A stretch of DNA of 34,406 nt from Chloroflexi bacterium RBG_13_53_26 (lineage in GTDB: Bacteria > Chloroflexota > Dehalococcoidia > UBA2247 > RBG-13-53-26): assembly GCA_001795035.1 (NCBI GenBank), contig MGMW01000112.1, positions 1 to 34,406 of the forward strand, read 5' to 3'. This document shows, one piece after another, positions 7,288 to 14,667 of this stretch (position 1 is its first letter; the number at the start of each line of letters is the position of its first letter). A program made the translations under genes and the position numbers. The notes under the pieces are model-generated. The model made no database searches, had not been told where the DNA came from, and saw only the letters and a program-made list of their open reading frames with translations.

Positions 7288-7316
7288 TTGCCTCCTGCGT
7301 ATCAGGATGGTATAAC
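7288..7316 (+). promoter_or_regulatory. Sigma-70 promoter of the folate operon
   Basis: TTGCCT (7288-7293), a 17-base spacer and TATAAC (7311-7316), 45 bases before the folP start. A second TATAAT overlaps at 7319-7324 but lacks a -35. It lies in the divergent interval between the DUF6125-like gene and folP. Confidence 0.6.
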
Positions 7317-7360
7317 AGTATAATTGCACATATTCCCGAAACGCCGACTAAGGTGATTGA

Positions 7361-8224
7361 ATGAGCACTTCAAGTATGGGTATTACCTGCTGTGGGAACA
7401 GGGGCTTCAAGTGGGGTGAGCGTACCTATATCATGGGCGTCATCAACACCACCCCGGACTCCTTCTCAGGAGATGGGTTAGGCCGGGATATTGAGGCTGC
7501 CGTTGCACAGGGCAAACGCTTCGCTGCTGAAGGGGCTGACCTCCTCGATATCGGCGGCGAGTCGACCCGGCCGAACGCTGCTCCAGTATCTGATGACGAT
7601 GAGCTGAGACGGGTGATTCCGGTCATCGAGCGCCTGGCCAGCGAGGTATCACTGCCCCTGAGCATTGATACCTACAAGTGGGAAGTGGCGCGGAAGGCCC
7701 TCTCGGCCGGTGCGCGCATGATAAATGATATCTGGGGACTGAAACACGATCCTCGCCTGGCTGATCTTGCCGCTGAATGGGACGTGCCCCTGGTGCTGAT
7801 GAGCAATCAGCGGGGCAAGGCCTGCCAGAACATCATTCCTGAGGTGGTCTCTGATCTGGGAGCAAGTATGAACTTGGCCATGGAGCGGGGTCTGGCCTGG
7901 GAGAATATCATCGTTGATCCCGGCGTGGGCTTCGGCAAAACGCTGGAGCAGAATCTTGAGATCGTCTGCCGATTGGATGAGTTGAGGTGCCTGGAGAGGC
8001 CCATCCTGATAGGTACCTCTCGCAAGTCGATGATTGGCCTGGTACTCGATCTGCCGCCCGATCAGCGGATCGAGGGCACAGCAGCCACCGTAGCCATCAG
8101 TATTGCCAGGGGCGCCGATATCGTACGGGTACATGACGTAGAGCAAATGGCCAGGGTATGCCAGATGAGTGATGCCATCATTAGAGGAAGACGTCCATCG
8201 AAAGACCAGAAGACAGCCCGGTGA
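7361..8224 (+). CDS. folP: Dihydropteroate synthase
   Basis: Condenses 6-hydroxymethyl-dihydropterin pyrophosphate with p-aminobenzoate to dihydropteroate. The 287-residue protein has the full set of TIM-barrel motifs: GVINTTPDSFSGDG, the pterin-binding GGESTRP, SIDTYKW, NDIWG, DPGVGFGKT, GTSRKSMIG and a terminal RVHDV. AAGGTGATTGA precedes the ATG. The stop overlaps the next start as GTGA, so folP and folK are translationally coupled. The N-terminal stretch of about 20 residues with two adjacent cysteines is longer than in E. coli FolP. It is the first gene of the folP-folK-PTPS operon. Confidence 0.96.
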   Translation: MSTSSMGITCCGNRGFKWGERTYIMGVINTTPDSFSGDGLGRDIEAAVAQGKRFAAEGADLLDIGGESTRPNAAPVSDDDELRRVIPVIERLASEVSLPLSIDTYKWEVARKALSAGARMINDIWGLKHDPRLADLAAEWDVPLVLMSNQRGKACQNIIPEVVSDLGASMNLAMERGLAWENIIVDPGVGFGKTLEQNLEIVCRLDELRCLERPILIGTSRKSMIGLVLDLPPDQRIEGTAATVAISIARGADIVRVHDVEQMARVCQMSDAIIRGRRPSKDQKTAR

Positions 8225-8715
8225 CGGTTTACTTGGGCCTGGGATCCAATCTGGGCGACAGGGAGCAGAACATCTCCAGAGCAATCGAGATGCTGTCTCA
8301 TTGGCTGCACGTGGAGAAGATCTCATCCTATTATGAAACCGAACCTGTGGGCTATAGCCAGCAACCTCGATTTCTCAATGCTGTCTGTGAGGCTACCACC
8401 ACTCTTGCCCCGGAGGAACTGCTCTCCGCCGGAAAAAAAATTGAGTCCGCCCTGGGCAGGGGAAAAAACACTTTCCCCAACACCCCCCGAATAATAGACA
8501 TAGACATCCTCTTCTATGCTGATAGGACAGTCGAATCCACCCAACTGAATATCCCTCATCCTCGCTTGGAGGAGAGAGCTTTTGTCCTGGTTCCTCTGAC
8601 AGAGATCGCCTCCGAACTGGTCCATCCGGTGAGCGGCAGAACCGCCACGGAGATGCTGAAAGAACTGGGGATGATAGAAGGGGTGACAAAGTGGAAGGAG
8701 GCCAGGAATGTATGA
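8221..8715 (+). CDS. folK: 2-amino-4-hydroxy-6-hydroxymethyldihydropteridine pyrophosphokinase
   Basis: Transfers pyrophosphate from ATP to 6-hydroxymethyl-dihydropterin, making the FolP substrate. The 164-residue protein starts at GTG within the folP stop. Signature motifs are LGLGSNLGDREQNI at the N-terminus, YYETEPVGY, the magnesium-binding TPRIIDIDILFY with its two aspartates, and IPHPRLEERAFVLVPL. It overlaps the next gene by 8 bases. The order folP-folK-PTPS supplies consecutive pterin steps, and no folB is present between or near them. Confidence 0.95.
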   Translation: MTVYLGLGSNLGDREQNISRAIEMLSHWLHVEKISSYYETEPVGYSQQPRFLNAVCEATTTLAPEELLSAGKKIESALGRGKNTFPNTPRIIDIDILFYADRTVESTQLNIPHPRLEERAFVLVPLTEIASELVHPVSGRTATEMLKELGMIEGVTKWKEARNV

Positions 8716-9085
8716 GGTTGCTGTTGAGCAAGAGTTCGATGCCGCCCACTATCTAAGAGGCTATCAGGGCAAGTGTGAGAATGTTCACGGGCATCGTTTT
8801 CGGGTGGTGGCCCGAGTAAGAGCGAAGGAAACAGACGATATCGGCATGGCCTATGATTTCACCCGGCTCAGGCAGCAGCTAGGGCAGGTGGTTGGCAGGT
8901 TTGATCACGTTTGTCTCAATGACACGCCGCCCTTTGACAAGATCAACCCTTCCTCGGAAAATATCGCCTCCACAATTTTCACAGAACTTCAGCCCATCCT
9001 TACAGGAACAGGGTTTTCTCTCTCCAACATCCAGGTATGGGAATCTCCGCATAGCAGCGTGACCTACTTCCCTGAAGGAGAATAG
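8708..9085 (+). CDS. 6-pyruvoyltetrahydropterin synthase family, PTPS-III type (FolB bypass)
   Basis: A 125-residue member of the PTPS/QueD family. The zinc ligands are His14 (FDAAH) and His27/His29 (VHGH). In the active-site loop KCENVHGH both the usual catalytic Cys23 and an adjacent Glu24, three residues before the first His of HGH, are present. Bacterial PTPS paralogs in which glutamate replaces or accompanies the cysteine (PTPS-III) convert dihydroneopterin triphosphate directly to 6-hydroxymethyl-dihydropterin and replace FolB; they are known from Chloroflexi. DFTRL, FDHVCLN and SSENIA complete the family pattern. Its overlap with folK in a folate operon strongly favours this role over queuosine synthesis (QueD). 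Confidence 0.88.
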   Translation: MYEVAVEQEFDAAHYLRGYQGKCENVHGHRFRVVARVRAKETDDIGMAYDFTRLRQQLGQVVGRFDHVCLNDTPPFDKINPSSENIASTIFTELQPILTGTGFSLSNIQVWESPHSSVTYFPEGE

Positions 9086-9091
9086 CCTTGG

Positions 9092-9274
9092 CTAGTCTCT
9101 CAGATTCGGTGGGAGGAGATTGGGAATAGCGTCCTCAATGGGGTAGGTCTCCTTACACTTAGCACAGTAAAGCGAGCCGGTAACTATCTCCTTCGTATCC
9201 TCTTTGACGACGGTGAGCTGCAAATCTCCTTTGCACAGAGGACAGGCCAGGATATCCATCAATTCCCTCTTCAC
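9092..9274 (-). CDS. Trm112-like zinc-ribbon protein
   Basis: A 60-residue protein of the Trm112/YcaR (UPF0434) family. It starts at GTG with GGGAGG 8 bases upstream. It has a two-stranded zinc ribbon with Cys11-x2-Cys14 (LACPLCKG) and Cys37-x2-Cys40 (LYCAKCKETYPIEDAIPNLLP), and the conserved YPI-(D/E)-x-IPxLLP tail. Eukaryotic and archaeal Trm112 activates methyltransferases of translation factors, tRNA and rRNA; the bacterial role is not settled. It converges on the folate operon with only 6 bases between stops. Family identity is firm and the partner is unknown. Confidence 0.88.
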   Translation of the reverse strand: MKRELMDILACPLCKGDLQLTVVKEDTKEIVTGSLYCAKCKETYPIEDAIPNLLPPNLRD

Positions 9275-9346
9275 TTCGCTCGCCTCCCTTTTGTATATTC
9301 GGTTAGCATTAGATTACTGGAGCAGGCCGAGTTAATCAAGTCAAGG

Positions 9347-9375
9347 TTGACCGGGGGCGGTAAACTCCTTATTAT
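9347..9375 (+). promoter_or_regulatory. Sigma-70 promoter of the gamma-CA-like gene
   Basis: TTGACC (9347-9352), a 17-base spacer and TATTAT (9370-9375), about 26 bases before the chosen ATG at 9402. Confidence 0.6.
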
Positions 9376-9401
9376 TCGTAAATGTCTCGGAGGTGCAGAA
9401 T

Positions 9402-9920
9402 ATGATCAGAGCCTTGGGGAATAAGGTTCCCAAGATAGCCGAGTCGGCCTTCGTCAGTGAGGCTGCCTACATAATCGGGGATGTGGAGATAGGGGATAGG
9501 TGTGCCGCTTTCCCAGGGGCGGTTGTCAGGGGCGATTTTGGGCCTATAAGGATCGGCAGTTATGTTCTGATCGAGGACAATGTGGTGATACACGGCGCTC
9601 CGTCCGGGCTGGACATTGGCGATGGTGTGACGCTGGGACATAGTGCAGTGATTAACTCGCGAAGGATTGGGAGTAAAGTGCTCATCGGCATGAATGCCAC
9701 CGTTCTTCACGATTCAGAGATTGGCGATCATTGCATTATCGCTGCAGGGTCAGTTGTTGGCCAGGGTATGAAGGTTCCCGACGGCTCCTTTGTAGCTGGC
9801 GTGCCAGGCAGGATTGTAGGCAAGGCCACCGAGCAGCAACTGAAGTGGGTAGAGCATGATCCGGCGCTCTACTCCTGGTGGCTGGAAATGCTGGAGGAAT
9901 ACAAAAAGGGGCAGCTTTAG
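9402..9920 (+). CDS. Gamma-carbonic-anhydrase-like left-handed beta-helix protein
   Basis: A 172-residue hexapeptide-repeat protein of the gamma-CA/PaaY/YrdA group, normally a zinc trimer. The ATG at 9402 is chosen because GGAGG lies 9 bases upstream; a GTG at 9393 overlaps that site. Repeats of the type IGD, IGS and IGM run from about residue 20 to 130, followed by a C-terminal helix (TEQQLKWVEHDPALYSWW). The VVRGDFGPIRIG segment keeps the conserved Arg and Asp. Of the three zinc histidines, His64 (VIHG) and His80 (LGHSAV) are present, but the third, expected five residues after the GH histidine, is Asn85 (VINSRR). His103 lies nearby in sequence but in another coil. Canonical carbonic anhydrase activity is therefore doubtful. 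Confidence 0.85.
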   Translation: MIRALGNKVPKIAESAFVSEAAYIIGDVEIGDRCAAFPGAVVRGDFGPIRIGSYVLIEDNVVIHGAPSGLDIGDGVTLGHSAVINSRRIGSKVLIGMNATVLHDSEIGDHCIIAAGSVVGQGMKVPDGSFVAGVPGRIVGKATEQQLKWVEHDPALYSWWLEMLEEYKKGQL

Positions 9921-9934
9921 GGTTCATCCTCCAC

Positions 9935-11938
9935 CTATATCTTTCGCCCGATCAGAGCAGCTTCTTCAATGGCCTCACAGGCAGTCCTTGCCTTAACGCA
10001 ATCCCCGACCTGATACACCTCAGTCACCATGCCCTGAAGTGCCTCGAACAGAATGCTCTCGGATTTCGACCCCATCGCAATAACCACGGCATCTGCCTCG
10101 GACAGTTCCTCTTTGCCTTCGCGTTCATACACTACACCCGCCCCTGTGATGCGGCGGGCAGTCGCCTTGGTAATGACCTTCACGTTGTGCAAGCGAAGGG
10201 CGAATCTCACTGAGGCTCTGGTGGTAGGACCCATGTCCTGACCGATGCGATCCAGCATCTCCAGTATGGTAACCTCGGGGCCTTTGCGTGTCATCTGGAC
10301 AGCAGTCTCGGCGTCTAAAGCTCCACCCAAGGCCAGGAATACTGCAGATTCTGCCGACATGGGACCCTGCTTGGCAATGAACAACGCTGTCTCCATGCCC
10401 ACTGCCCCACCCCCGATCACCACCACTCGCTTCCCCAACGCCACCCTTTGCTCCAGGACATCCCAGGCCCAGACCACGTTGCCGCCGTCAATCCCTGGAA
10501 TATTGGGGTGTAGAGGAGTAGCACCGGTAGCCACCACCACCACGTCAGGCGCTCGCTTCTTCACAGTATCCACATCAATCTCTTTGCCCAACTCCACCTT
10601 GACTCCGACTCTGTACAGTTCCTTGGAGAGATAGTTGACGGCGCTGGCAAACTCACCTCGCCCGGGCGGCACAGCAGCCAGGTTTAACTGACCGCCGAGC
10701 TTGTGCGACTTCTCGAACAGAGTCACCTTGTGTCCCCTTTGCGCCAGCGTGCGAGCAGCCTCCATGCCGGCTGGCCCACCACCAATGACGAACACCTTCT
10801 TGGGTTTGTCAGCATGGATCAGCGCATACTCTCTTTCTCTTCCAGCGGCCGGGTTGAAGGTGCAGGTGATTTCTTTCATCGCGAAGACAGCATCAAGGCA
10901 GCGCTGGTTGCACGCAGTACACTGTCGGATCTCATCATAGCGTCCTTCGGCTGCCTTCTTGGGCCATTCAGGATCAGTCAAGAAGGGTCGGCCCATCCCT
11001 ACCATGTCGGCCTGGTTGTTTATCAGTATCTGCTCGGCTAGGAAGGGATTGTTGATACGGTTGCAGGCGATCACCGGTACTTTGACTACTTGTTTGATTC
11101 CCTCAGCCAGGTAAACATAAGCACCCCGGGGAACGTCCATTGAGGCTAAGGGGAGAAAGGATTGATGCCATCCGGCGGTTACATTGACCAGATCGATGCC
11201 AGCTTTCTCCAAGGCTTTCGCGATGGTCTTCATTTCCTCCTGCCGATTGCCTCCCTTCATGAACTCATCACCGGAGGCGCGATAGGAGATAGGGAAACCG
11301 GGGCCGACTCTGGCCCTTATCTCTTTGACTACTTCCAGGGGGAACCTCATCCGCCTCTCGAAATCTCCGCCATACTCGTCGCTGCGCGTGTTGGTCAGCG
11401 GCGAGAGGAACTGATTCATCAAGTAGCCGCCATTGCCCACAAGCTCTACCCCATCGAAGCCGCCCTCTTTGGCTCTCCAGGCTCCTTCACCGAAATGCTG
11501 AATAAGCAGCTTGACCTCTGCCGTTGTCATTTCGCGGGGCATTACGCGAGTGAGTGTGTTGCGGATTGCCGAGGGCGCTGCCGGCGGGCCACCGTCTGCA
11601 GTGGAAAAGCATGATGATCCCATGTTCATCATTTGCCCAAAGACCATGGCACCGTGCTCATGCATCGCTTCGGTCAGCCTCTTTAGCCCGGGGAGAAACC
11701 TGTCATCATCCAGGGCTGGGATATTTGGCAGGTATACACAAAAATCGTTGTATCCGCAGACAACATAGATCAGCCCTGCCCCGCCCTTTGCTCTCTCGAT
11801 GTAGAAATCGACCATGCCGTCGGTGACTTGGCCATCCTTGGTAGCTCGTCCCAGTCCCATCGGAGACATGGCAATCCGGTTCTTGACCTGCACGTCGGCG
11901 ATTTTGATGGGCTCAAAAAGCTTCCTGAGTATTCTCAT
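9935..11938 (-). CDS. Old-Yellow-Enzyme/FadH-like NADH:flavin oxidoreductase
   Basis: A 667-residue multidomain flavoprotein resembling 2,4-dienoyl-CoA reductase and enoate reductases. The start at MRILRKLFEPIKI (11938) follows AAGGA. Residues about 1-340 form the FMN TIM barrel (NRIAMSPMG, FLSPLTNTRSDEYGG). A [4Fe-4S] loop CTACNQRCLDAVF...CTFNP comes next, then FAD- and NAD-binding Rossmann halves (VFVIGGGPAGMEAARTLAQ and VVVIGGGAVGMETALF). An insertion of about 25 residues in the second Rossmann unit is typical of related anaerobe proteins I recall. The usual HxxH active-site pair is replaced (GVELVGNGGYLMNQ), so the substrate probably differs from FadH. It is divergent from the electron-transfer operon and may share its physiology. 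Confidence 0.88.
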   Translation of the reverse strand: MRILRKLFEPIKIADVQVKNRIAMSPMGLGRATKDGQVTDGMVDFYIERAKGGAGLIYVVCGYNDFCVYLPNIPALDDDRFLPGLKRLTEAMHEHGAMVFGQMMNMGSSCFSTADGGPPAAPSAIRNTLTRVMPREMTTAEVKLLIQHFGEGAWRAKEGGFDGVELVGNGGYLMNQFLSPLTNTRSDEYGGDFERRMRFPLEVVKEIRARVGPGFPISYRASGDEFMKGGNRQEEMKTIAKALEKAGIDLVNVTAGWHQSFLPLASMDVPRGAYVYLAEGIKQVVKVPVIACNRINNPFLAEQILINNQADMVGMGRPFLTDPEWPKKAAEGRYDEIRQCTACNQRCLDAVFAMKEITCTFNPAAGREREYALIHADKPKKVFVIGGGPAGMEAARTLAQRGHKVTLFEKSHKLGGQLNLAAVPPGRGEFASAVNYLSKELYRVGVKVELGKEIDVDTVKKRAPDVVVVATGATPLHPNIPGIDGGNVVWAWDVLEQRVALGKRVVVIGGGAVGMETALFIAKQGPMSAESAVFLALGGALDAETAVQMTRKGPEVTILEMLDRIGQDMGPTTRASVRFALRLHNVKVITKATARRITGAGVVYEREGKEELSEADAVVIAMGSKSESILFEALQGMVTEVYQVGDCVKARTACEAIEEAALIGRKI

Positions 11939-12348
11939 TGTCCATCCTTTCATATTCCCTTCGACAGTCAGCACCGTAGCCAACTATCGTCATTGCCCAT
12001 GATCCAGACTATGGATGATCTGACATTTGACTGCAATACGGTTCTCGCCATGGCCTTCCCCAAATAGTGTACCATTAGGGCGTCTCTGGGCGCATGGTTT
12101 TACACACACCCTGGGTAATGCATCCTTGATCGAGAGCTGTCTCTCTGAACCTTCCCAGCCATCGGCAATTGCTCCGCTTTATCAACCGCCGTCTGATGTG
12201 CTGGTGAATCATACATCCTGTATAATTACGAAAATGTCTCCTCACTTGCCGGAATCCTCTGAATGCCTGGGAAGGCATGCCATGAACTCTGATTCTTCAG
12301 GTTTCGAACTGTAACCACATCCCTCATGGTACGGAGAGGAGGACAAAA
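11939..12348. other. Divergent intergenic region with candidate promoter
   Basis: About 410 bases between the reductase and the first FAD oxidase. A consensus -10 TATAAT lies at 12221-12226 (preceded by CTG) with no convincing -35. A small hairpin ATGCCT/AGGCAT (12263-12278) lies in the presumed 120-base leader of the plus-strand operon. No ORF here looks real. Confidence 0.35.
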
Positions 12349-13845
12349 ATGATGAATCCCGTTCGGGAATATCGAAAATGTGAGATTGCGGACAAACGTC
12401 AACTTGAGGATATCGTTGGGGCAGACAACGTTATCGACGATCCAACCGTACTGGAAGAGCATACTCACGACATGAGCTTCACTGCTGGTCGTCCGCCCGT
12501 TCTTGTTGTGAGGCCCAAGCAGGCGCAACAGGTTCAGGAAATCGTCAAGTGGGCCAACCGAACGTTGATGCCTCTGATACCTGTTAGCTCTGGCCCCCCT
12601 CATTTCAAGGGTGACACCGTTCCTGCATTGGGTGGATTAATAATAGACCTCTCGGGAATGAAGAATATCTTGCGCATCGATCGCAGGAACCGCGTGGCAA
12701 TGATCGAGCCCGGCGTTACATTCGGGGCTCTTAGACCTGAGATTGAAAAGCACCATATGCGATTGATGCTCCCACTGGCACCTAGAGTCACCAAATCGAT
12801 AGTTGGCAGTTATCTGGAGCGTGAACCGATCTTGGTGCCGAAATACCACTGGGACATGTCTGACCCCCTTTGCTGCACAGAGGTGATCTTCGGTACAGGC
12901 GACATGTTCAGGACAGGCGCCGCCGCCGGTCCGGGCACACTGGAGGAACAGTGGGAATCGGGCCAAGCCCAGAAGAACCCACTGGGCCCCGGGCCGAGCG
13001 ATCTGTTCAGAGTGGTGCAGGGTGCGCAGGGCACGCTGGGGATAGTTACATGGGCCACAATCCGACTGGAGCTCTTGCCATCCGTCCAGAAACTGTTCAT
13101 GGTGGGCTGCGAGAGAGTGGATGAAATCATAGACTTTGTGTACCGGCTGCAGCGGCTCAAATTGGGCGACGAGTGCCTGATCCTTGACCGTCTCAATCTG
13201 GCCTCGATTCTTGAGCAGGACGCTCAGTCCATGGAAGAACTCCGATCGGCACTGCCACCGTATATCCTGATCCTGGTCATCGCAGGTTACGATAGATTTC
13301 CCGAGGAACGGGTAGACTACCAGACAAAGGACATAGTGGAGATCGCTGAGAGATACGGTGTCCACCCTGTAACGGCACTGCCTGGAGTGGATTCCAGAAA
13401 GCTTCTTCAGGCCCTGAGTGAGCCTAGTGCCGAACCATATTGGAAGCTGCGTTACAAAGGCAACAGCGCCGACATATTCTTCCTGACGACCCTGGACCGA
13501 TGCCCACAATTCGTAGAGACCATGGGCAGGGTTGCCGGCGAAACAGATTTCCCAACAACCAGCATTGGCACATATATCCAGCCGATACAACAGGGCCGTT
13601 CCTGTCATGTGGAGTTTGACCTGGCGTTCGATCCGAACAATGTGATGGAAGCAGCCCGGACAAAGAGAACCTTTGAGCAAGCAAGCAGGGTCCTGATGCA
13701 AGAAGGGGCTTTCTTCTCCAGACCTTATGGAATGTGGTCGGCAATGATAAGTAGCCAATATGCAGAGAATGTGATTGCGCTGAGAAAGGTGAAGAGGATT
13801 TTCGACCCTAACAACGTGATGAACCCAGGGAAGCTCTACTTCTAA
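12349..13845 (+). CDS. PCMH-type FAD-linked oxidase (GlcD/vanillyl-alcohol-oxidase-like), copy 1
   Basis: A 498-residue flavoprotein dehydrogenase of the FAD-binding type 4 (PCMH) superfamily, which includes the lactate/glycolate dehydrogenase GlcD and vanillyl-alcohol oxidase. GGAGAGGAGG precedes the ATG. The FAD domain runs to about residue 240 (VLVVRPKQAQQVQEIVKWA, GGLIIDLSGMKNIL, VAMIEPGVTFGAL, GAQGTLGIVTWATIRLELLP). The cap domain follows, and the end FDPNNVMNPGKLYF is diagnostic of the superfamily. It opens a six-gene operon with ETF beta, an Fe-S CCG protein, a second such oxidase, a FixC-like flavoprotein and a ferredoxin. In Acetobacterium, GlcD-like LctD works with EtfAB, so this may be the substrate dehydrogenase. 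The substrate is unknown. Confidence 0.88.
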   Translation: MMNPVREYRKCEIADKRQLEDIVGADNVIDDPTVLEEHTHDMSFTAGRPPVLVVRPKQAQQVQEIVKWANRTLMPLIPVSSGPPHFKGDTVPALGGLIIDLSGMKNILRIDRRNRVAMIEPGVTFGALRPEIEKHHMRLMLPLAPRVTKSIVGSYLEREPILVPKYHWDMSDPLCCTEVIFGTGDMFRTGAAAGPGTLEEQWESGQAQKNPLGPGPSDLFRVVQGAQGTLGIVTWATIRLELLPSVQKLFMVGCERVDEIIDFVYRLQRLKLGDECLILDRLNLASILEQDAQSMEELRSALPPYILILVIAGYDRFPEERVDYQTKDIVEIAERYGVHPVTALPGVDSRKLLQALSEPSAEPYWKLRYKGNSADIFFLTTLDRCPQFVETMGRVAGETDFPTTSIGTYIQPIQQGRSCHVEFDLAFDPNNVMEAARTKRTFEQASRVLMQEGAFFSRPYGMWSAMISSQYAENVIALRKVKRIFDPNNVMNPGKLYF

Positions 13846-13858
13846 TGGACTTGAAAGT

Positions 13859-14644
13859 ATGCAGGTCGTCGTCTGCATAAAACAGATACTCGATCCGGAG
13901 ATGCCCCGTTCTGCCTTCAAGATTGACTCGGAGAAGAAACGGGTGGTTCCGCCACAAGGCATCCCGCCGGTAATTTCACCGTTCGACGAAAATGCGCTTG
14001 AGGCAGCATTGCGCATAAAGGATGAGCACAAAGCCAAGGTAATTGCGCTGAGCATGGGGAATAGACTGTCCCGTCCACTGCTCACGAAGGCTTTGGCCGC
14101 GGGCGCGGACGAACTGATCTTACTTGAAGATACAGTCTTCGAATACCTGGATAGCTTCGCAAGCGCAAGTGTTCTGGCGGCCGCGATCAGAAAAATCGGT
14201 GTTGCCGACATCGTATTCACCGGGCGCCAAGCTGCTGACTGGGACTCGGGTATCACCGGTTGTGCTATCGCGGAAGAGTTAGGGCTACCCTGCGTCACCA
14301 TAGCCAGAAAGGTCGAGGTAAACAGGGGGCAAATGAGGATAGAGCGAGTGATCGCAGATGGCTTTGAGATCGTTCAGGCACCCCTTCCATGCGTCATTAC
14401 CGTTGATAGCGACTTAGGGGGATTACGTCACGTCACTCTGCAGGACCTATCGTCTGCACGGAAGAAGCCACTGCAGGTATGGAAGGCAGGAGACTTGAAC
14501 ATGTCCCCACCCCCACCACGGTGCGAGCTTCTCGACTTGTACGTCCCTAAGCGCGAAACAGTCTGCGAAGTGATTAACGGGAAGACTCCTGAAGAGGCGG
14601 CAGCAAGACTCGCCGATAGACTACGAGAGGAAGGCTTCCTGTGA
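13859..14644 (+). CDS. etfB: Electron transfer flavoprotein beta subunit (no alpha subunit nearby)
   Basis: A 261-residue EtfB/FixA/LctB-type protein. It starts MQVVVCIKQILDPE and carries NALEAALRIKD, the loop VIALSMGNR, ADELILLED, and the family signature FTGRQAADWDSGITGCAIAEELGLP. The C-terminal VINGKTPEEAAARLADRLREEG resembles bifurcating ETF beta proteins. ETF normally works as an alpha-beta heterodimer in which alpha holds the FAD that shuttles to the partner. The next gene is instead a CCG Fe-S protein, and no EtfA gene occurs anywhere in the window. It starts 13 bases after the FAD oxidase and is clearly part of the same operon. Function without alpha, or with a distantly encoded alpha, is open. 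Confidence 0.9.
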   Translation: MQVVVCIKQILDPEMPRSAFKIDSEKKRVVPPQGIPPVISPFDENALEAALRIKDEHKAKVIALSMGNRLSRPLLTKALAAGADELILLEDTVFEYLDSFASASVLAAAIRKIGVADIVFTGRQAADWDSGITGCAIAEELGLPCVTIARKVEVNRGQMRIERVIADGFEIVQAPLPCVITVDSDLGGLRHVTLQDLSSARKKPLQVWKAGDLNMSPPPPRCELLDLYVPKRETVCEVINGKTPEEAAARLADRLREEGFL

Positions 14645-14667
14645 CTAAAGGGTGAGGGAGAGAGACG

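Noticed and set aside
8708-9085. Annotation as QueD (queuosine)
   Set aside because: Glu next to the catalytic Cys and the folP-folK operon point to PTPS-III folate function; no queuosine genes nearby.
12637-14301. Long minus-strand open frame (554 codons) opposite the FAD oxidase and etfB
   Set aside because: It is antisense to two well-supported genes, has no recognisable domain and reads as composition-driven shadow sequence.
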